Assembly: GCF_030272615.1 (NCBI RefSeq)
Contig: NC_081409.1
Span: 617,013,755 to 617,077,754 of the forward strand
Reading direction: 5' to 3'
Length of the DNA: 64,000 nt
Source: Cryptomeria japonica
Taxonomy: Eukaryota > Streptophyta > Pinopsida > Cupressales > Cupressaceae
Shown here piece by piece: positions 46,956 to 59,094 of the stretch. The notes below the pieces were generated by a model, which saw only the letters and a program-made list of their open reading frames with translations, ran no database searches and was not told the DNA's origin. The translations under genes and the position numbers were made by a program. How positions within the stretch are numbered: the first letter of the stretch is position 1; each line of letters opens with the position of its first letter.

Positions 46956-48342
46956 CTTCTATATGCTTTATTCTATATGTATGCATTTTTTATTTAGCAT
47001 GGATGTATGTAATGCAGATGAATATGAATGTTTGTTTTTGTTTCTTTTCATATGCAAATAATTGATGAAAATGAGTAATGAGTAATGCAAATTTTCTTTT
47101 TCTCTATGCAATAAGATGAATGCGAATGAGTGATAATGAAATGTATGAATCTATATAAGATGCTTATGTATGCAGCTAACATCTCAATACACAAGTACTC
47201 GATCAAAGAAATGATGAAAAAGAGACCGCTTAGCTAAGAAATGATGATGCATCTAACTCTCCTTCAGAATATAAAGAGATTATTACCATACCGAAATCAC
47301 TCTAAATTCACAAAATACAAAATGAAATGCAAAATGAGATGCAACCTAAACCTAGTCACTGGATTTAAAATGCTTAAGTTTCATCACTGAGCATAACAAA
47401 CATAATAGGCAGATTAGAGTTCCTTTTTTTTCATGTGCAATATTAATTATCTTGTCGGCAATGACCTTTTTTTTCGTTCATATCCTTGGACAGATTACGC
47501 AGGGACCTGGATTGCATGATAAAGAAATTTGCTCAAAATAGACAAAGAAATGATGGGAACCTCCCTGTAGCATTCAAGTAGGTGGAGTCGAGGTATGTGT
47601 GGTGATATCACCTTGATGTGAAGGCTCTTATCATAGACACCCAGCTTATTAGATGTTTCGAGATCATCAGAATCATTCCTACAAGCAGACAACAAAGAAA
47701 ATATTATGCCCCCAATCCTTGATCCTCTTAGTCAAGATAGACTTCCTCGAGTTACTCAGAGGGATAATAATCAAAAATCAATATAAAAGATAGCATACAA
47801 AGTAAATTCTCATTCATAGCTCAAACTGTTTAGTGATTGTTTTCAATTTTGTTGTTTTGCTTGTGTACTCAATTATAAAACTCTTCGGTAGTTAGGAGAC
47901 AGGTGACTGACTCGGAGTGGACGACCAGGTTTCACTGACGGAAAGATGACTTGGTTGATACTGCTTAGGACATATAATGTGCTCTGTTGATTAACCTAAG
48001 ACTAGGACATTAATCAGTTTCAAGCCATGAGGGTTCCAACGAACCAGGATGTCACAAATGTGACTGAAATATGTACAAGCGATAATAAAGATATATGAAA
48101 GCGGGGAATGCCAACATTGCATTGATAGATGGAGCATTGAGTACAAGAGGCACCTATTTGCCAGGTTTTCACCTACTTGGCAGAGATTCATCATTTTTTT
48201 TACCAAGGTGCCTGTTTACCAGGTTTTCACCAGGGCATTTTTTTTTCTTTTTCTCTTTTTTTTTAAGGACTTTTTATGATATTTTTTTTTTGGTATTTTT
48301 CAGGACAATTTTCAGCTGTATAGATTGCTGAAGCAGATAATG
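46956..48342 (-). other. 3' region of the large Tat element next to integrase
   Basis: Non-coding. Around 48150-48235 the phrase ccaggttttcacc occurs twice, next to T-rich runs at 48238-48300. No match to the post-integrase block of the + strand Tat relic was seen, so the two belong to different families. The CTTCT target duplication of the TR-GAG is at 46956-46960. Confidence 0.5.
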
Positions 48343-49714
48343 CTAAGCGAAGAATTTCTTCAAATGGATGGTTTTAATTAGTTCATGGAGCTATTCTCCT
48401 TTTGATGTTGAGAGCTGATAGGCACCAGAGCCAAATATTGCAATAACGATGTAGGGACCCAGCCAGTTGGGTTCAAACTTCCCTTTGTTGTCTCGAAACT
48501 GTTGATTTTTAGGATGTTCTAATTCTCTTTGTCGAACCTTCTTGTTATATCCTCTGGACATTCTCTTTTGATACACTCTGAGATGATCAAATGCCACTTG
48601 TCGACATTCATCTAGCAATTTGAGTTCTTGCAATCTAGATATCCTATAGTCTTCATCAGTAACAAGACCTTGCAAAGAAACTCTTAGAGATAGTATTTCT
48701 ACTTCAATAGGTAATAATCCTTTAGACCCATACACCAAAGAAAAAGGTGTAGCCCCAATAGGTGTTCTAATACTTGTTCTGTAAGCCCATAATGTAGGAT
48801 TGAGCTGCAGATACCAATCCTTCCCAGATTTGTTTACTATTTTGTGTAAGATAGTCAACAAGTTTTTGTTAGATGCCTCATCTTGTCCATTACCTTGAGG
48901 GTAATATACAGATGACCAGTGTTGTTTAATTTTGAATTTCTCACAGAGCTCGTCCAGATCTTTATTCTTGAATTGTCCTCCATTGTCAGTCACGATGGAC
49001 GAAGGTATCCCATATCTGCAAATGATATGATTTAGAATTAACAGAGCTACTTGTTTACCGGTTGCTTTGATGAGTGGAACCGCTTCTACCCACTTAGTGA
49101 AGTACTCGGTGGCAGTTATGATAAACTTATGTCCGTTAGATGATGAAGGATAGATCTGACCAATGAGATCAAAGGCTCATTGCTGGAAAGGCCAATGTGT
49201 GATGAAGGGTATGAGATCCCTTGCTGGAGCATGTATGAGATTTCCATGTAGCTGACATTTTTCACAAGTTTTAGAAAACTTTATAGCGTCCTTCTCCATG
49301 TCTGGCTAGTAGTAGCCAACCCTTAGTAGTTTCCGAGCTAAAGTAAGACCATTCGAATGAGATCCACAAATACCTTCATGGACTTCCGATAATGCATGTT
49401 TAGACTCTTCAGTTTCTAGACACCTAAGCAATGTACCATCCAAACTTTGCCTAAACAAATCATTAGCAATGATGACATATCGTGAAGCATTTTGAGTTAG
49501 GTTCCTTTTCTCATTAGGGGTAAGATTTTTTGAAATAATTTGGTCACACAAATACGAGTAAATGTGGTTATATCGAGATGAGTCATGTCCAATAATAGAA
49601 CACACTATCTGGGACTCAAGAGAATCATAGGCAGGGTAATGTAACTCTTCCACCAGGAATTCAAAGCGAAAATTAGATTCTTGTAACTCAGGTATAGACG
49701 CCAAGGTGGCCATA
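48343..49714 (-). pseudogene. Tat integrase (large minus-strand element)
   Basis: Integrase inserts the DNA copy into the genome. The zinc-binding domain reads VHEGICGSHSNG (H..H) and CEKCQLHG (C..C; about 49270). The core has FDLIGQI (first Asp), HKFIITATEYFTKWVEAVPL, VTDNGGQFKNKD (second Asp) and NGQDEASNKNLL (Glu), so the DDE triad is kept. The C-terminus includes KFEPNWLGPYIV and ends TIHLKKFFA with stop at 48343-48345. In-frame stops occur at about 49182 (Trp-to-stop before AFDLIG), 49305 and 48400. No chromodomain follows. The 200-codon open part is 48391-48993. Confidence 0.88.
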
Positions 49715-50676
49715 GCATCTGCTGCTCTGTTTGCTGATCTGAGAATCTGCTAGAATGATACAAAAGTAAAATATTTCTTGAGATCATCAACCATTCTCTT
49801 ATAAAGCATCAGTTTCTCATCTCGAGTCTAATATGTATCATTGATTTGATTGATAATTAGTTGAGAATCTCCATAGATATGTAGCTCTAGAACCTTTCAT
49901 TCAATAGCTAGCTTGATCATGTTTACCAAAGCTTCATACTCTGCAATATTGTTTGTGCAAGGGAATAGAATCTTGTAATCCTTCGGGATTGAATATTTCT
50001 GAGGAGTGATAAATAGTATTCCAACACCGGAACCATTTTGGGTGAAAGATCCATCAAAGAACATCTTCCAGGATTGTTGAGTAAGGTGCATTATTGATTC
50101 ATCTGAAAACTCTATATGCAGCAGTTGAGTGTCTTCAAGTGGAGCTTCAGTGAGTTGATCTGCAATTACCTGTCCTTTGATGGCTTTGCATTCCACATAT
50201 TCAGTATCAAACTCTGTAAGAACCATGACCCATTTTGCCAATCTTCTGGTGAATGTTTCTTTGTTGAGAAGATACTTGAGTGGATCAATCTTAGCTACTA
50301 GCTTGATGGAATGTGCCAACATGTAGTGTCTCAATTTTTGTGATGCAAAGACTAATACCAAGCATGGTTTTTCTATTATAGTGTAGTTCATTTCATAAGA
50401 CACCAATGTTCTACTGATGTAATATATAGCTCTCTCTTTTTTATTTTCATCATATTGTGCCAGAAGTGCCCCCAATGATGAATCAGTGGCTGATATGTAT
50501 AAGATCAATGGTTTTCCCTGAATTGGTGGCATTAGTATTGGTGGGTACGATAGGTACTCTTTGATCTTCTGAAGGTGATGTTCACATTCTTGATCCCAGT
50601 TGTATATTACTCCTTTCCTCAATACTTTTGTGAAAGGTTGAGCTTTGTCTGCCAGCTAAGAAATGAAGCGTCTGAT
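49715..50676 (-). pseudogene. Tat RNase H and second RNase H (large element)
   Basis: 241 codons stay open (49897-50622). WDQECEHHLQKIKEYLSYPP, LILYISATDSSLGALLAQYD, RAIYYISRTLVSYEMNY and ASQKLRHYMLAHSIKLVAKI define the RT connection and first RNase H. WKMFFDGSFTQNGSGVGILF and FPCTNNIAEYEALVNMIKLA define the second, archaeal-type RNase H characteristic of Tat elements. Its last part, with GDSQLIINQIND and RAADAMATLAS, lies at 49690-49880 behind two stops (about 49750 and 49828). Confidence 0.85.
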
Positions 50677-52244
50677 TGATTAGAGACGTCCCTGTAGACT
50701 TCTCATTTTACTGATGTTCTTCAGAGGTGGCATTTCCATTATAGCTTGGACCTTCTCAGGATCAACCTCAATTCCCTTCTTTGAAATGATGTAGCCAATT
50801 AGTTTACCACATGTCACTCTGAATGCACACTTTTTTGGATTTAGCCAGAGTTTGAATTTTTCCATTCTATCCAATATAGGGCCTAGCTCTTGAATATGCG
50901 TGGATCTCTTCATAGTCTTTACCAAAGTGTTATCAACATAATCTTCTATATTCTTATGCATCATGTCATGAAAGATAGTGGTTACCGCTCTTTGGTAAGT
51001 TGCTCTTGCGGTCTTCAGCTCGAATGGCATGACTTTCCAGCAAAAGGTTCCCCATGCACAGGTGAAAGTTGTCTTTTCTTGATCTCCAAGAGCTATTTTG
51101 ATCTGATTATAACTAGAGAATCCATCCATTGGTGAGTACATCTCATACCCAACAGTCATATCGACTATCATATCAATGTTTGGCAATGGAAAGTCATCCT
51201 TTAGACAAGCTTTGTTGAGATCTTTGAAGTCTGTGCAAACCCTAATAGATTTGTCTGCCTTTGACACAGGTACTATGTTTGAAATCCATTCCACATAGTC
51301 TATAGCTATGATAAATCCAACTTTTAGCAGTTTTTCTAGCTCAGCTTTGACTAGTAGTGCCACGTGAGGGTGCATCTTATAGAGTTTTTGCTTGACTGGT
51401 TTAACTCCTGGTGTTATAGAAAGATGGTGCATGATAAGATCAGGATCGAGGCTTGGCATATCAGAGTATGTCCATGCAAAATTGATCTTCTTTTCTGAAA
51501 AGCAATGAGTGAAATCTTTCAATTCTTCTATTGATAGTGATTGAGCTACATGAATGATGTGTGGTGTCTCTTGACTCCCAATGTTCACTGGCTGAGTTGG
51601 CTCAATCAATATAGAAGATCTCTCCTGGAAGTTACTTGGTAGTATATCAAGTATCTCACCTTCAGATGCCTCAAAGAGGTTTTCACCTTTAGGTACGTCA
51701 TTTATTTTCTCTTTTTTAGATTCTGATGCCGCCACAATGTGGTTTTCGCCATCAAATATTTTATTTTTATTTTTCTGACTTTTGCGACTAAGATACTTGA
51801 TATCTGTTTCAATCATGTTTTCACTTTGTTCACTGGTGGAAGAGTACATGGGTTCAATCGCGTTTAGGTAATAGGCTAGCGTATAGTCATTGGAAAAAGT
51901 AGGTACATTCATGGGTTGGTCTTGTACACTACAGTCAATTAATTCAGGATGTACCAAGGATAGAGCATGGATAGGTTCAAGGGAGTTCACCGTATTGTCA
52001 TCACCACTGCGGATCAAAAATTTGAGTTCCAAAATGATACCTTGCGTAAATGTCTCGAGACCAGGAAAAGTCAGAACATGATTATTAAAGTGCATGTTAA
52101 TACTTAGTTGACCTAATCCAATAGACCTACTTGTAGCATCATTCTCTACGCTAGGCTGAACTTCATATCGAGGTTTGACAGTAACAAGATCAGTAGATAG
52201 ATTCTTGCCATTTATATTAGAGGATTCAGAGTTTGATACGAGTA
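50677..52244 (-). pseudogene. Tat reverse transcriptase and acidic linker, YVDD mutated
   Basis: About 520 codons are open up to the solo LTR at 52250. The N-terminal 250 residues are an acidic Ser/Glu-rich linker. RT then begins near LSITPGVKPVKQKLYKMHPH and shows VKAELEKLLKVGFI, VCTDFKDLNKACLKDDFPL, SPMDGFSSYNQIKIALGDQE, TFTCAWGTFCWKVMPFELK and NPKKCAFRVTCGKLIGYIIS. The active site is EDYVDNTLVK instead of YVDD: the codon at 50929-50931 is AAC, a single G-to-A change that removes a metal-binding Asp, so this RT cannot be active. The ORF's apparent start at 52299 lies inside the solo LTR and is an artefact. Confidence 0.88.
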
Positions 52245-52249
52245 GATAT

Positions 52250-53275
52250 TGTCTCACAATAAGATGGTTTGGTGCATGATTAGTATTCAATAAACACAAA
52301 AACCATTAAAATGAGATATCAAGGAAGATTAAACAAGAACATCATGAAAACAAGACCACATAAATAAAATATACTCATGAAGCTCCCATTGCAAGTAGCT
52401 CTACCTTGTCCTCCTTGCCTCCGCGAACTTTGCTAGCTCCAAAGTTTGACAAATGGAGAGTTGGAGAGAGATGTGGATTGCTCTCCTTGTGCTCAACAAG
52501 GTAAGTGGATCGATTATTGGATTGTTGGATTTGAGTGATGGATTATGAATTTGATAGATTTGAGAGAGGATTAGAAGAGGATGAGAGGAGAATTGAGTAG
52601 CATAATGATGCATTAGAAGTGGATCCTATTTTTTGTGAGGAGGATTGGCTCCAATTTATAGATTGGAGAAGGCCAATGGAGGGCCAAGATTGATTTGATT
52701 ATGAAGGGTTGAGATTGATTTTGGATAGAAGGCATGGATCAAGGGTGCCTTGGGAAAATAAACAGGAATATTAAATTCCTTTGGAAAAAGGGGAGAGAAA
52801 TTTGAATTTCAAACTTGAGGAATTAAAAATTCCAAAATAAAGATGCATTGAGGGATTCAAAGAAATTTGAATTTCTTTGAGATATTCAAAGTTTGATGTG
52901 ACATGAGTGGGAATTAAAAATTGGAGAATAATGATAAGCATGATTATGAGAGATTCAAGGAGGATTAATTAGGTTGAGTGGGATTAGGAAAAGTGATCTG
53001 TAGGAATAAAATGACTAGGTTAATTAATTAGAATTAATTAACTGAGTGGGTTTTAGAGGAAATAATTATTGGAGGGGACTTTAGAAGAATAGGGGAAATT
53101 AATTTATTTGATAAATTAATTATTGGACTATAGTGACAGGATTAATTAAATTAGATTTAATTGATTCTGAGAGGAATAAGGATAACACAATTAAGTTAAT
53201 TAATTATGTTGATAGGCTTAAATTAATTATGTTGATAGGCTTAAATTAATTAAATATTAATTTTAGGTGTCTACA
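52250..53275 (-). mobile_element. Solo LTR (1026 bp) in the protease-RT linker, TSD GATAT
   Basis: On the minus strand it begins TGTAGACACCTAAAATTAAT and ends TTGTGAGACA. GATAT at 52245-52249 and 53276-53280 is a perfect 5-bp duplication. A TATA box (ctataaatt on the minus strand) lies at about 52655-52663, and U3 is full of ttaattaatt words, as in the LTRs at 12506 and 33731. No internal region is present, so it is a solo LTR, presumably from a Gypsy element. Confidence 0.9.
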
Positions 53276-53280
53276 GATAT

Positions 53281-55390
53281 TATCATAAACAAGACTATTG
53301 TTAGAGTCCTCAGAGTCATTGGATGAATTTTTTGAGTCTTCTTCAAGTGGTTGAGTGAATGTATGTATGGTATCAACACCAAGATCTTTAATGCTGCAAG
53401 TTCCTTCAAGATTTGTCTCATTTAGCATTTGTATCTGACACACCTATTGACATGATCTTGATGGTTCTGTGAATTCCTGTTGTCTACTCCATTTAGCTTC
53501 CTTTGGACTGATGACCGGTTCTGCTTCTGTAGCTTCCAATTCTTCTTGTGTAAACCCATACCTGATTTGTTCTATTTTATTAGAGGGGTATATAATATAT
53601 GAAAAACTTTTTGGTATTCTTCCTTCCTCTAGCCCTTGTTCATAGTCTGCTTGTCTTCTTAGTCTGATTTCCTGTATCTCCTTTTCTATCTTTAAGCGTA
53701 TCAGCTCTTGAGTATCATCTATGATACCGCTAGACTCTTCTAGAGTTTCTATATTGGATGTATCTAAGAGGTGGTCTCAACCCCATTCATACTCGTTTGA
53801 GTTAGTCTCTGAATCGTCTACCTGCTGCCTACCAGTGTATGTGACTGGAACTTTCAGTGGTGCAAACAATTCTTTGATTCTTTCTACTTCGTCTCTTATA
53901 TCCTCTGGGACTTCAACTCCTTGTATTGTTGTAGCTAACACCATCAGAGCTTGAGTGTTGACTGTTTCTTCTTTCTTGATTGTTGATTCCTCTTTTTCTT
54001 TTAAACACTCTGTTTGAGTTTGTTGAGTTTTTATTTCCTGTAATGTTGAAGGCGATATCCTTTTCTGCCACTTAGACTTAGAAGCATGTTTTTGATCTTA
54101 TATATCTTTTTTGGATTGTACCCCAGTCCAGCCTTATCATTTGTTGATTTTGTTTGCAGCTGAATCGGTTCAATAATACCCTCTTGATGTTTGCGCAGGG
54201 GACCCATACCTGAATATCCCATGTGTTAAATCATTTTGTAGCCTAGACCATATTGTGTTGAGGAAATCTCACAATGTCGTACTTCTTTGTTTTCACTATC
54301 TTCCTTAAAAAGCCATTTTAGAACAACATCCTCTTCTATTTCATCTGCCAGGGAAGTAGAAGATTGTACAAAAGGCCATCATATATGATATTCAGAGTTG
54401 AAGTCTGTGTTTTCATAGCCTTTGATGGTTTTCCCAACTGTTTCAATGATGGAGGAAGAGAGGCTAATGAAAGTACTGGTTCTATCTTGTATCGATCCAT
54501 GCTAGTATTGGTAATTTTCAATTTCTTTTCCAAATCTTTCATCAGGGCTTCTGAACTTTCATTTATAGAGGTTGCTCTATTATGAGGCACAAAGCTATCA
54601 ACACCATTTGTCAATGCGTTACAGGGGACATTTGTATCAGCAGGAATTCTGACTTCCACTCTGTCATAGGGAAATTTTAAGCATTGATGGTATGTAGATG
54701 GAACTGCCTTCATTTCATGAATCCATGGCCTACCCAGCAAGATATTGTATGACAAAGGAAGATCAAGTACCTGGAAAATGACATCTCTTTCTACAGGTCC
54801 CAACCTGATTGGTAATGATACCAGACCTTTAGAGGTCCTTTCCTCTTCATCATAGGCTTTAATTGTTATTTTCTTTCCTGGATCAATGACATTTTAGAAA
54901 ATCCTAGTTGTGTAAGCAGACTGTAAGTACAGATATTCAACCCCGCGCCTCCATCTATCAAAACACGTTTGACTCTGTGTTTATGGATCATGGCTTCAAT
55001 GTGCAATGGCTGGTTATGTGGATGATTTAGCGAGTTGTCATCTTCTTCAGAGAAGGTCAGATAGTAAGGTGAAGTTAGATGACCCACCATGGATTGAAAC
55101 TGATCAATGTCTAAATCTTCTGGAACATTAGTGGTGAGCAAAGCATTGTCCAAGATCTCTTTGTGAGCAGAAGAGATTTTTAGTAATTCAAAGATGGAAA
55201 TTTGAGCATTTGTCTTTTTCAACTGTTCAACAATGCTATATCCAAAGGATGATGATGAAGTTAGCCTTTTAAATTTATCAAATGTTGATTCTTTTTGTTT
55301 GTTTGACGAGGCTGGTAGGTTTGACATTGTTGGAGCATAAGTTGAAGAACTAGCTCCTTGGAGAGTTACTTTCTTTTTAGAACGGGTCAT
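53281..55390 (-). pseudogene. Tat protease region with G-patch and linker (large element)
   Basis: The stretch from ATG 55390 reads NAQISIFELLKISSAHKEIL and FQSMVGHLTSPYYLTFSEED, then the retropepsin start RVLIDGGAGLNICTYSLL (about 54930-54965; DGG in place of DTG). The second half, FQVLDLPLSYNILLGRPWIH and HQCLKFPYDRVEV, is in 54336-54803. A G-patch follows at 54060-54225 (MGYSGMGPLRKHQEGIIEPI, KAGLGYNPKK). The remainder to 53281 is an acidic linker (VEVPEDIRDEVERIKELFAP, RLRRQADYEQGLEEGRIPKS) with few stops. Stops or frameshifts lie at about 54804-54866 and 54230-54335. In the living element this domain processed the polyprotein. Confidence 0.82.
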
Positions 55391-56473
55391 AGCCTTTGCA
55401 TATCGTGATTCATTTTATTTATCTTGGATTATGATCACATTGCAATATTCAGATAGGGAAGGCTCAATCATGTTGATGACATTGTCATTGCTGGTATAAG
55501 TATAATTTACTTTGGCACCTCCTTTGGTATTTGAGGAATCACCTTGTTTGTAAACAGGTAAGGGGTCTATGATCCTCATTTGTCGGGTGATTCCTGACAA
55601 CAATTTTACTAGTGTCTATTAGATCTTGAATCTCATGTTTGAGCTTCATGTCGTTGTTTGTGTTATGACCTTTATTCCGATGGAAGTCACAGTACTCATT
55701 TTCTCTCCACCATTTTGGTTTGACTTCTGGATCATATGGCCTGGAATTATTTGGTAACTATCAGGTGGTTTTCCAATAGAGTTTTGAAAGCGGATTTGTA
55801 TGATTCTTCTAGAGGAGTGAATTCGCGTCTAGGTTTCAAAATCCAAGGTTTCTCTTTGAACCACTCTTTTGCTTTCTTCAGAGGATTTTCTACTGCAGTT
55901 TTAGCTGCTTTGAGTGCTTGTGTGCCCCTAGCCAAGTTGAATATCATGGGATTTGAGTTAGTTTTAACAGTGTCTACTACTTTGTCATTAACAACATTCT
56001 TATTGTTGTCTTTTCCATACTTCCAATACTTTTTCTTCTCTTTAGAGCTATATCCTGGTTGTGTTTCTTTCCAAGGCATGATATCTCCTTTCTTTATAAG
56101 CACATCTTCCATTCGGATAGCATTATCTACCATTTTGTTAAATGATGGGTGTACTTGCATTTGGATACTATATTTCAATTCAGGGACCAAATTATTGATG
56201 AATATATCCATTTTCTCAGCATCTGGGATAGGCCGCGAATACCTAGAGAACATCTTTCTCCAACGTTGGAGGAATGTGAGAAAAGGCTCCCTTGTTTTCT
56301 GTTTGGTATTGCAAAGTTCGATCATAGTAACAAGATGTGGAATGTTGTAGGAGTATTGTTGAAAAAATAGTTGGATTAGTTCTTCAAAAGTTTTAATCCC
56401 TTTAGGTAGACTTGAGAACCATTTCATAGCTTGTCCTCCCAAACTCCTTGGAAAAAGGTGCATGAGATACATT
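55391..56473 (-). pseudogene. Tat gag, C-terminal half (after the Copia insertion)
   Basis: Capsid-like retrotransposon gag domain: QMYLMHLFPRSLGGQAMKWF, SSLPKGIKTFEELIQLFFQQ, REPFLTFLQRWRKMFSRYSR and IFINNLVPELKYSIQMQV. A Lys-rich stretch and EFTPLEESYKSAFKTLLENH follow. A knuckle-like YCDFHRNKGHNTNNDMKLKH at about 55640-55700 has lost its last Cys. The frame entering at 56473 picks up where 63045 leaves off once the Copia and one TGATC copy are removed. The ATG at 56520 lies inside the Copia LTR and is not the start. Confidence 0.85.
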
Positions 56474-56478
56474 TGATC

Positions 56479-57537
56479 TGTTAGGTCTCGGAGACAACTA
56501 AGAGGGAGGGGGTGAATCAACTGTCTAATAAATTCAAACCAAAAACTAATTAGCCAACTTAATGCTTAATACAGGTAAACCAGTTAAGTATGTCGATAGA
56601 CAGTGTTAACGGTAAATTGTTATACCGGTAAGGATTAATGCATGAAACATAAACATAAAGTCATCCACAACACATAACACCAATATTTGTATGTGGAAAC
56701 CCTGTAAGGGGAAAAACCACAGTGGGAAACCTTACCCACAATCAGATGATACTACTGCAGATAGTAAGTGTACATAATGGGGTCTGCACATGTAGAAAGG
56801 CCAACAGCCTAGACTCACTGCTCAATCACAAAATGGGAGTCACACTGACAATAGTTGGATGGTTAAATCCAATAAGAATGTATTGCACAAAATAGCATCT
56901 TCATATGCTGGATTCAGTACCGGTGTAATGCTGATATGCTTCTACAAAAACCTAACTTCACCTTCAAATGATTTCTTCGTGTATACCTCTGCTTGATCTC
57001 GCATATACCTTAACTAAAATATTTTTCATATTCCACACTTGATCTTGCAAATAAGATCTTACATTTATACCATACCCTAAGACCAATTTTAGTAGGTCGG
57101 CTCTACAAAATATTACAATAAAATCATTTTACATACAATATCATATCCGATGCAATAATCGATTGAACATGTCAGCTTAATGCATTTACAATAATAATAA
57201 ATCATTTCCATAGCGTGCCATGCTGATCTGGAAAAGATAAACCTGCCGGTGTAACCCTAGATAACCTGGACCTATTTGCCGGTAAAAGCAAATATGCAAA
57301 TTTGAATATACCAATGATTAATTCTTCAAAAAAAAGTGTCCACATGATGTTTTCGACATTACCAAGTGTCTTCTATATCATTCCAAATATCGGTGATCAT
57401 TATATCCTATCGATGAACCATATACCAGTAACTGTTGCAATAATTACTTGCTTGCCGGTGAATGTTGTTGGATCTTCAAAGTGCTTGTTTTCAGTAGGTG
57501 TTGACATCAATGAAAAAACCATACCAAAATACCAATA
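56479..57537 (-). repeat. 3' LTR of the Copia element
   Basis: Pairs with 61981-63039. In minus orientation it starts TATTGGTATTTTGG, i.e. the canonical TG has become TA (57536-57537), and ends GAGACCTAACA. The C-tract near the U5 end is interrupted (caccccctccctc), whereas the 5' copy is a pure run. Confidence 0.95.
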
Positions 57538-57551
57538 ATCTCCCCCTTTGG
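57538..57551 (-). other. Polypurine tract of the Copia element
   Basis: Minus strand reads CCAAAGGGGGAGAT directly before the 3' LTR. This is the plus-strand primer site. Confidence 0.9.
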
Positions 57552-57843
57552 CATTGATGGCAACACAAGATGGAAAAACCATCAAAGTGCCAAAACAGAA
57601 ATGCCAAATACCAAAAACCAACAATCTCCCTTTCTCCCCCTGGGAGCAACATGTGTTTATCCAAAGATTTATTTTCAATACCAATCTCTTCTCAAAAGAT
57701 AATGTGTTTTTCCATAGATATCTCTCCCCCTTTGACATCAAATGCCAAAGCTAATAAATTCAAGTCCATACAAAATACCAACTACTCCCCCTAAGAAGTA
57801 GCTTCCTCATCAAATACCGGAATAAAGATTTGTCTTTTTAATT
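57552..57843 (-). other. 3' untranslated stretch of the Copia element
   Basis: About 290 bp between the pol end and the polypurine tract. It contains further runs of tctccccctttg type (57645 and 57723) resembling the polypurine tract in reverse complement. Short frames of 68-113 codons cross it but have no domain. Confidence 0.7.
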
Positions 57844-59094
57844 CTATCGGTTGATGACAATATCTGCAAGCTATTCTTTGGTATTCACATAAACCAGTTT
57901 TATCTCCTTTTCTTCAAATTTTTCCCTTAGAAAATTTAGTTTGATAGAAACATGTTTAGTTTTAGAATGTAATACCGGATTCTTAGATATATCAATTGCT
58001 GCAGTTTTATCACAATATATAGTAATGGGTTCCTTGCATTTTACCTTTATGTCTTTCAACATTTGCTTAAGCCATAATACCTGTGTACAGTTAGTTGCTG
58101 CTACAACATATTCTGATTCTGTTGTTGATAAAGATGTACAACTCTGTTTCTTACTCAACCAAGAAACTAATCTCTTTCCAAGAAAGAATGCTCCTCCAGT
58201 GGTGCTCTTTCTATCATCCACATCTCCTGCCCAATTTGCATCTGTGTATGCACATAGGTCAAAATTTTCATCTCTAGGATACCATAATCCAAGATTTGTT
58301 GTGCCTTGTAAGTACCAGAAAATCCTTTTTACTGTTGATTCATGATTTTCCCTAGGATTACTCTGAAATCTAGAAACAATACATACTGCATTCATAATAT
58401 CAGGCTTGGTTTGTGTCAAATACAATAAACCTCCTATCATAGATTTGTATCTAGTTGGATTAACAAGTGTAGATTCATCCCTTTGAGATAATTTGTCATT
58501 TGTAGTCATAGGTGTGCTTACCGGTTTAGAGTTCTCCATCCCAAATTTCTTTAGTAACTCTTTCAAGTACTTGGATTGACTAAAAAATATACCTTTATCA
58601 GTCTGAGAAATCTGCAAACCTAAAAAGAATTTTATTTCTCCAATCATAGACATTTCAAATTCTTGCTGCATTTCAATAGAAAATTCCTTACATAATCCAT
58701 CTTCTCCTCCAAAGATTATATCATCAACAAATACTTCAATAATCAATATGTCATCATTAGTTATTTTGTAATATAAATTGCTATCTACATTTCCTTTAGT
58801 AAAACCAATCTTCAAAAGATATTTATCCAACCTTGCATACCAAGCTCTTGGGGCTTGTTTCAATCCATACAGAGCTTTTCTTAACCTGCAAACCATATCA
58901 TTGTCATCTGTCAAAGAAAATCCATCAGGCTGTTCAATATATACTTCCTCTTCAAGATCTCCATTCAAAAATGCACATTTAATATCCATTTGATAAACTT
59001 TGTAGTCCTTGTGAGCTGCAAAAGCCAAGAATAATCTAACTGCCTCAATTCTGGCTATCGGTGCAAAGAATTCATTGTAATCAACTCCTTCTTT
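57844..59094 (-). pseudogene. Copia reverse transcriptase and RNase H
   Basis: 385 codons are open from ATG 59028. RT motifs: VYQMDIKCAFLNGDLEEEVY, EQPDGF, LRKALYGLKQAPRAWYARLD and the active site IEVFVDDIIFGG. RNase H motifs: CAYTDANWAGDVDDRKSTTG, TTESEYVVA, IYCDKTAAIDISKNPVLHSK and TKHVSIKLNFLRE. A TAG at 57871-57873 (VNTKE-stop-LADIV, where the family has Gln) truncates only the last eight residues; the natural stop is at 57844-57846. All catalytic Asp/Glu residues look intact. The segment joins the upstream frame across the TAG at 59095-59097. Confidence 0.9.

Noticed and set aside
55736-56350. 204-codon + strand frame
   Set aside because: It is the exact antisense of the Tat gag domain, which has clear homology in its own frame.
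57941-58345. 134-codon + strand frame
   Set aside because: Antisense shadow of the Copia RNase H region.
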